Source of the DNA: Bacteroidota bacterium
GTDB taxonomy: Bacteria; Bacteroidota; Bacteroidia; Chitinophagales; UBA2359
Direction of reading: 5' to 3'
NCBI GenBank assembly: GCA_020629895.1
Contig: JAHDCM010000196.1
Span: forward strand, 1-7,240
DNA: 7,240 bases
Part shown: positions 7,028-7,240 of the stretch, in pieces
Layout: the number at the start of each line of letters is the position of its first letter
Position numbering within the stretch: position 1 is the stretch's first letter
Notes under the pieces: model-generated
Told to the model about the DNA's origin: nothing
The model's input: the letters and a program-made list of their open reading frames with translations, nothing else
The model's database searches: none
Translations under genes and position numbers: made by a program

Positions 7028-7234
7028 GCGTGAGGGATAGTAGTGATAGCTTGGCGAAGTACACGGGTTGTGACGCTTCGACTAGCAGGGCTGACAGAGG
7101 AAGACACTGCTAGGCGTTTAGCGGAACACCTCGTGTAAGAGCCAACTACAAACGGATAGCCCGACCTTTTTTCGCTTCGTGCCTGTTAATGTGTTTACAC
7201 ATTTGACAGGCGAGGCGAAAAAAGGACACGCCCC
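7028..7234 (-). repeat. Structured dispersed repeat, copy 2 (inverted)
   Basis: Read on the minus strand, this is the same element as 2141-2357 in the same order: 5' end GGGGCGTGTCC, a long hairpin, the GGTCGGGCTAT block (7139-7166), the CTAGC stem block (7080-7114) and the 3' block ending CCCTCACGC (7028-7058). The closing ends are GCGTG and CACGC (7227-7231 with 7028-7032). The internal stem CTAGCAG/CTGCTAG (7107-7113 with 7082-7088) keeps an 18-nt loop. No reading frame is supported in it. It lies upstream of the kinase gene and points toward it. Confidence 0.85.
7165..7225. repeat. Long imperfect hairpin (hairpin module of repeat copy 2)
   Basis: Three nested stems are visible. CCTTTTTTCGC (7165-7175) pairs perfectly with 7215-7225. 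GCCTGT (7181-7186) pairs with ACAGGC (7206-7211). AATGTG (7188-7193) pairs with CACATT (7198-7203) around a TTTA loop. The sequence is unrelated to the hairpin at 2149-2222, although it occupies the same place in the repeat. Confidence 0.9.
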
Positions 7235-7240
7235 AAAAAT

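Noticed and set aside
6774..7064. Minus-strand 96-codon frame overlapping the kinase start
   Set aside because: It is in a different frame from the kinase and crosses the palindrome and part of repeat copy 2. The kinase frame carries the family motifs.
2141..7234. Composite transposon reading of the paired repeats
   Set aside because: No transposase or integrase is present, the repeats are only about 210 bases, and no target-site duplication links the outer ends.
1..7240. CRISPR array, tRNA or rRNA
   Set aside because: No regularly spaced direct repeats of CRISPR size and no tRNA-like or rRNA-like sequence were seen on either strand by eye.

Overview
The window looks like chromosomal DNA from a member of the Bacteroidota, perhaps a Saprospiria-type marine or freshwater lineage. 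Clues are the AT-rich genes, start codons without clear Shine-Dalgarno sequences, a TAnnTTTG-type -7 box upstream of one gene, a bacterial saccharopine-reductase-like enzyme, and intergenic repeats carrying GGGCGTG and GGTCGGGCTAT signatures that I associate from memory with this phylum. The phylum call is an inference; no marker gene is present.

Layout. Positions 1983 to 1 (minus) hold a long reading frame, cut off by the window start, for a shortened and apparently inactive relative of phosphoenolpyruvate synthase / pyruvate phosphate dikinase / rifampin phosphotransferase. Positions 1984-2502 are intergenic: a candidate promoter for that gene, then a structured repeat (copy 1, 2141-2357), then the leader of the next gene. 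A saccharopine dehydrogenase-like oxidoreductase (2503-3873, plus) follows and ends at a 19-bp-stem palindrome. Next is a lipoprotein of unknown function (4022-5251, plus), which converges with only 11 bp to spare on an ABC1/UbiB-family atypical kinase (5263-6921, minus). Upstream of the kinase lie a compound palindrome (6929-7014) and a second, inverted copy of the structured repeat (7028-7234).

The four genes do not form an obvious pathway or operon; they appear to be independent units. The most interesting content lies between the genes. The two repeat copies are about 93 percent identical in three blocks (87 of 94 positions), yet each holds, at the same place, a long hairpin of unrelated sequence. 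Two further stems differ between the copies by paired, compensating base changes. This suggests a mobile or RNA-like element whose fold is under selection. The second point of interest is the first gene, which keeps the family's domain order but lacks the phosphohistidine and several nucleotide-binding residues.
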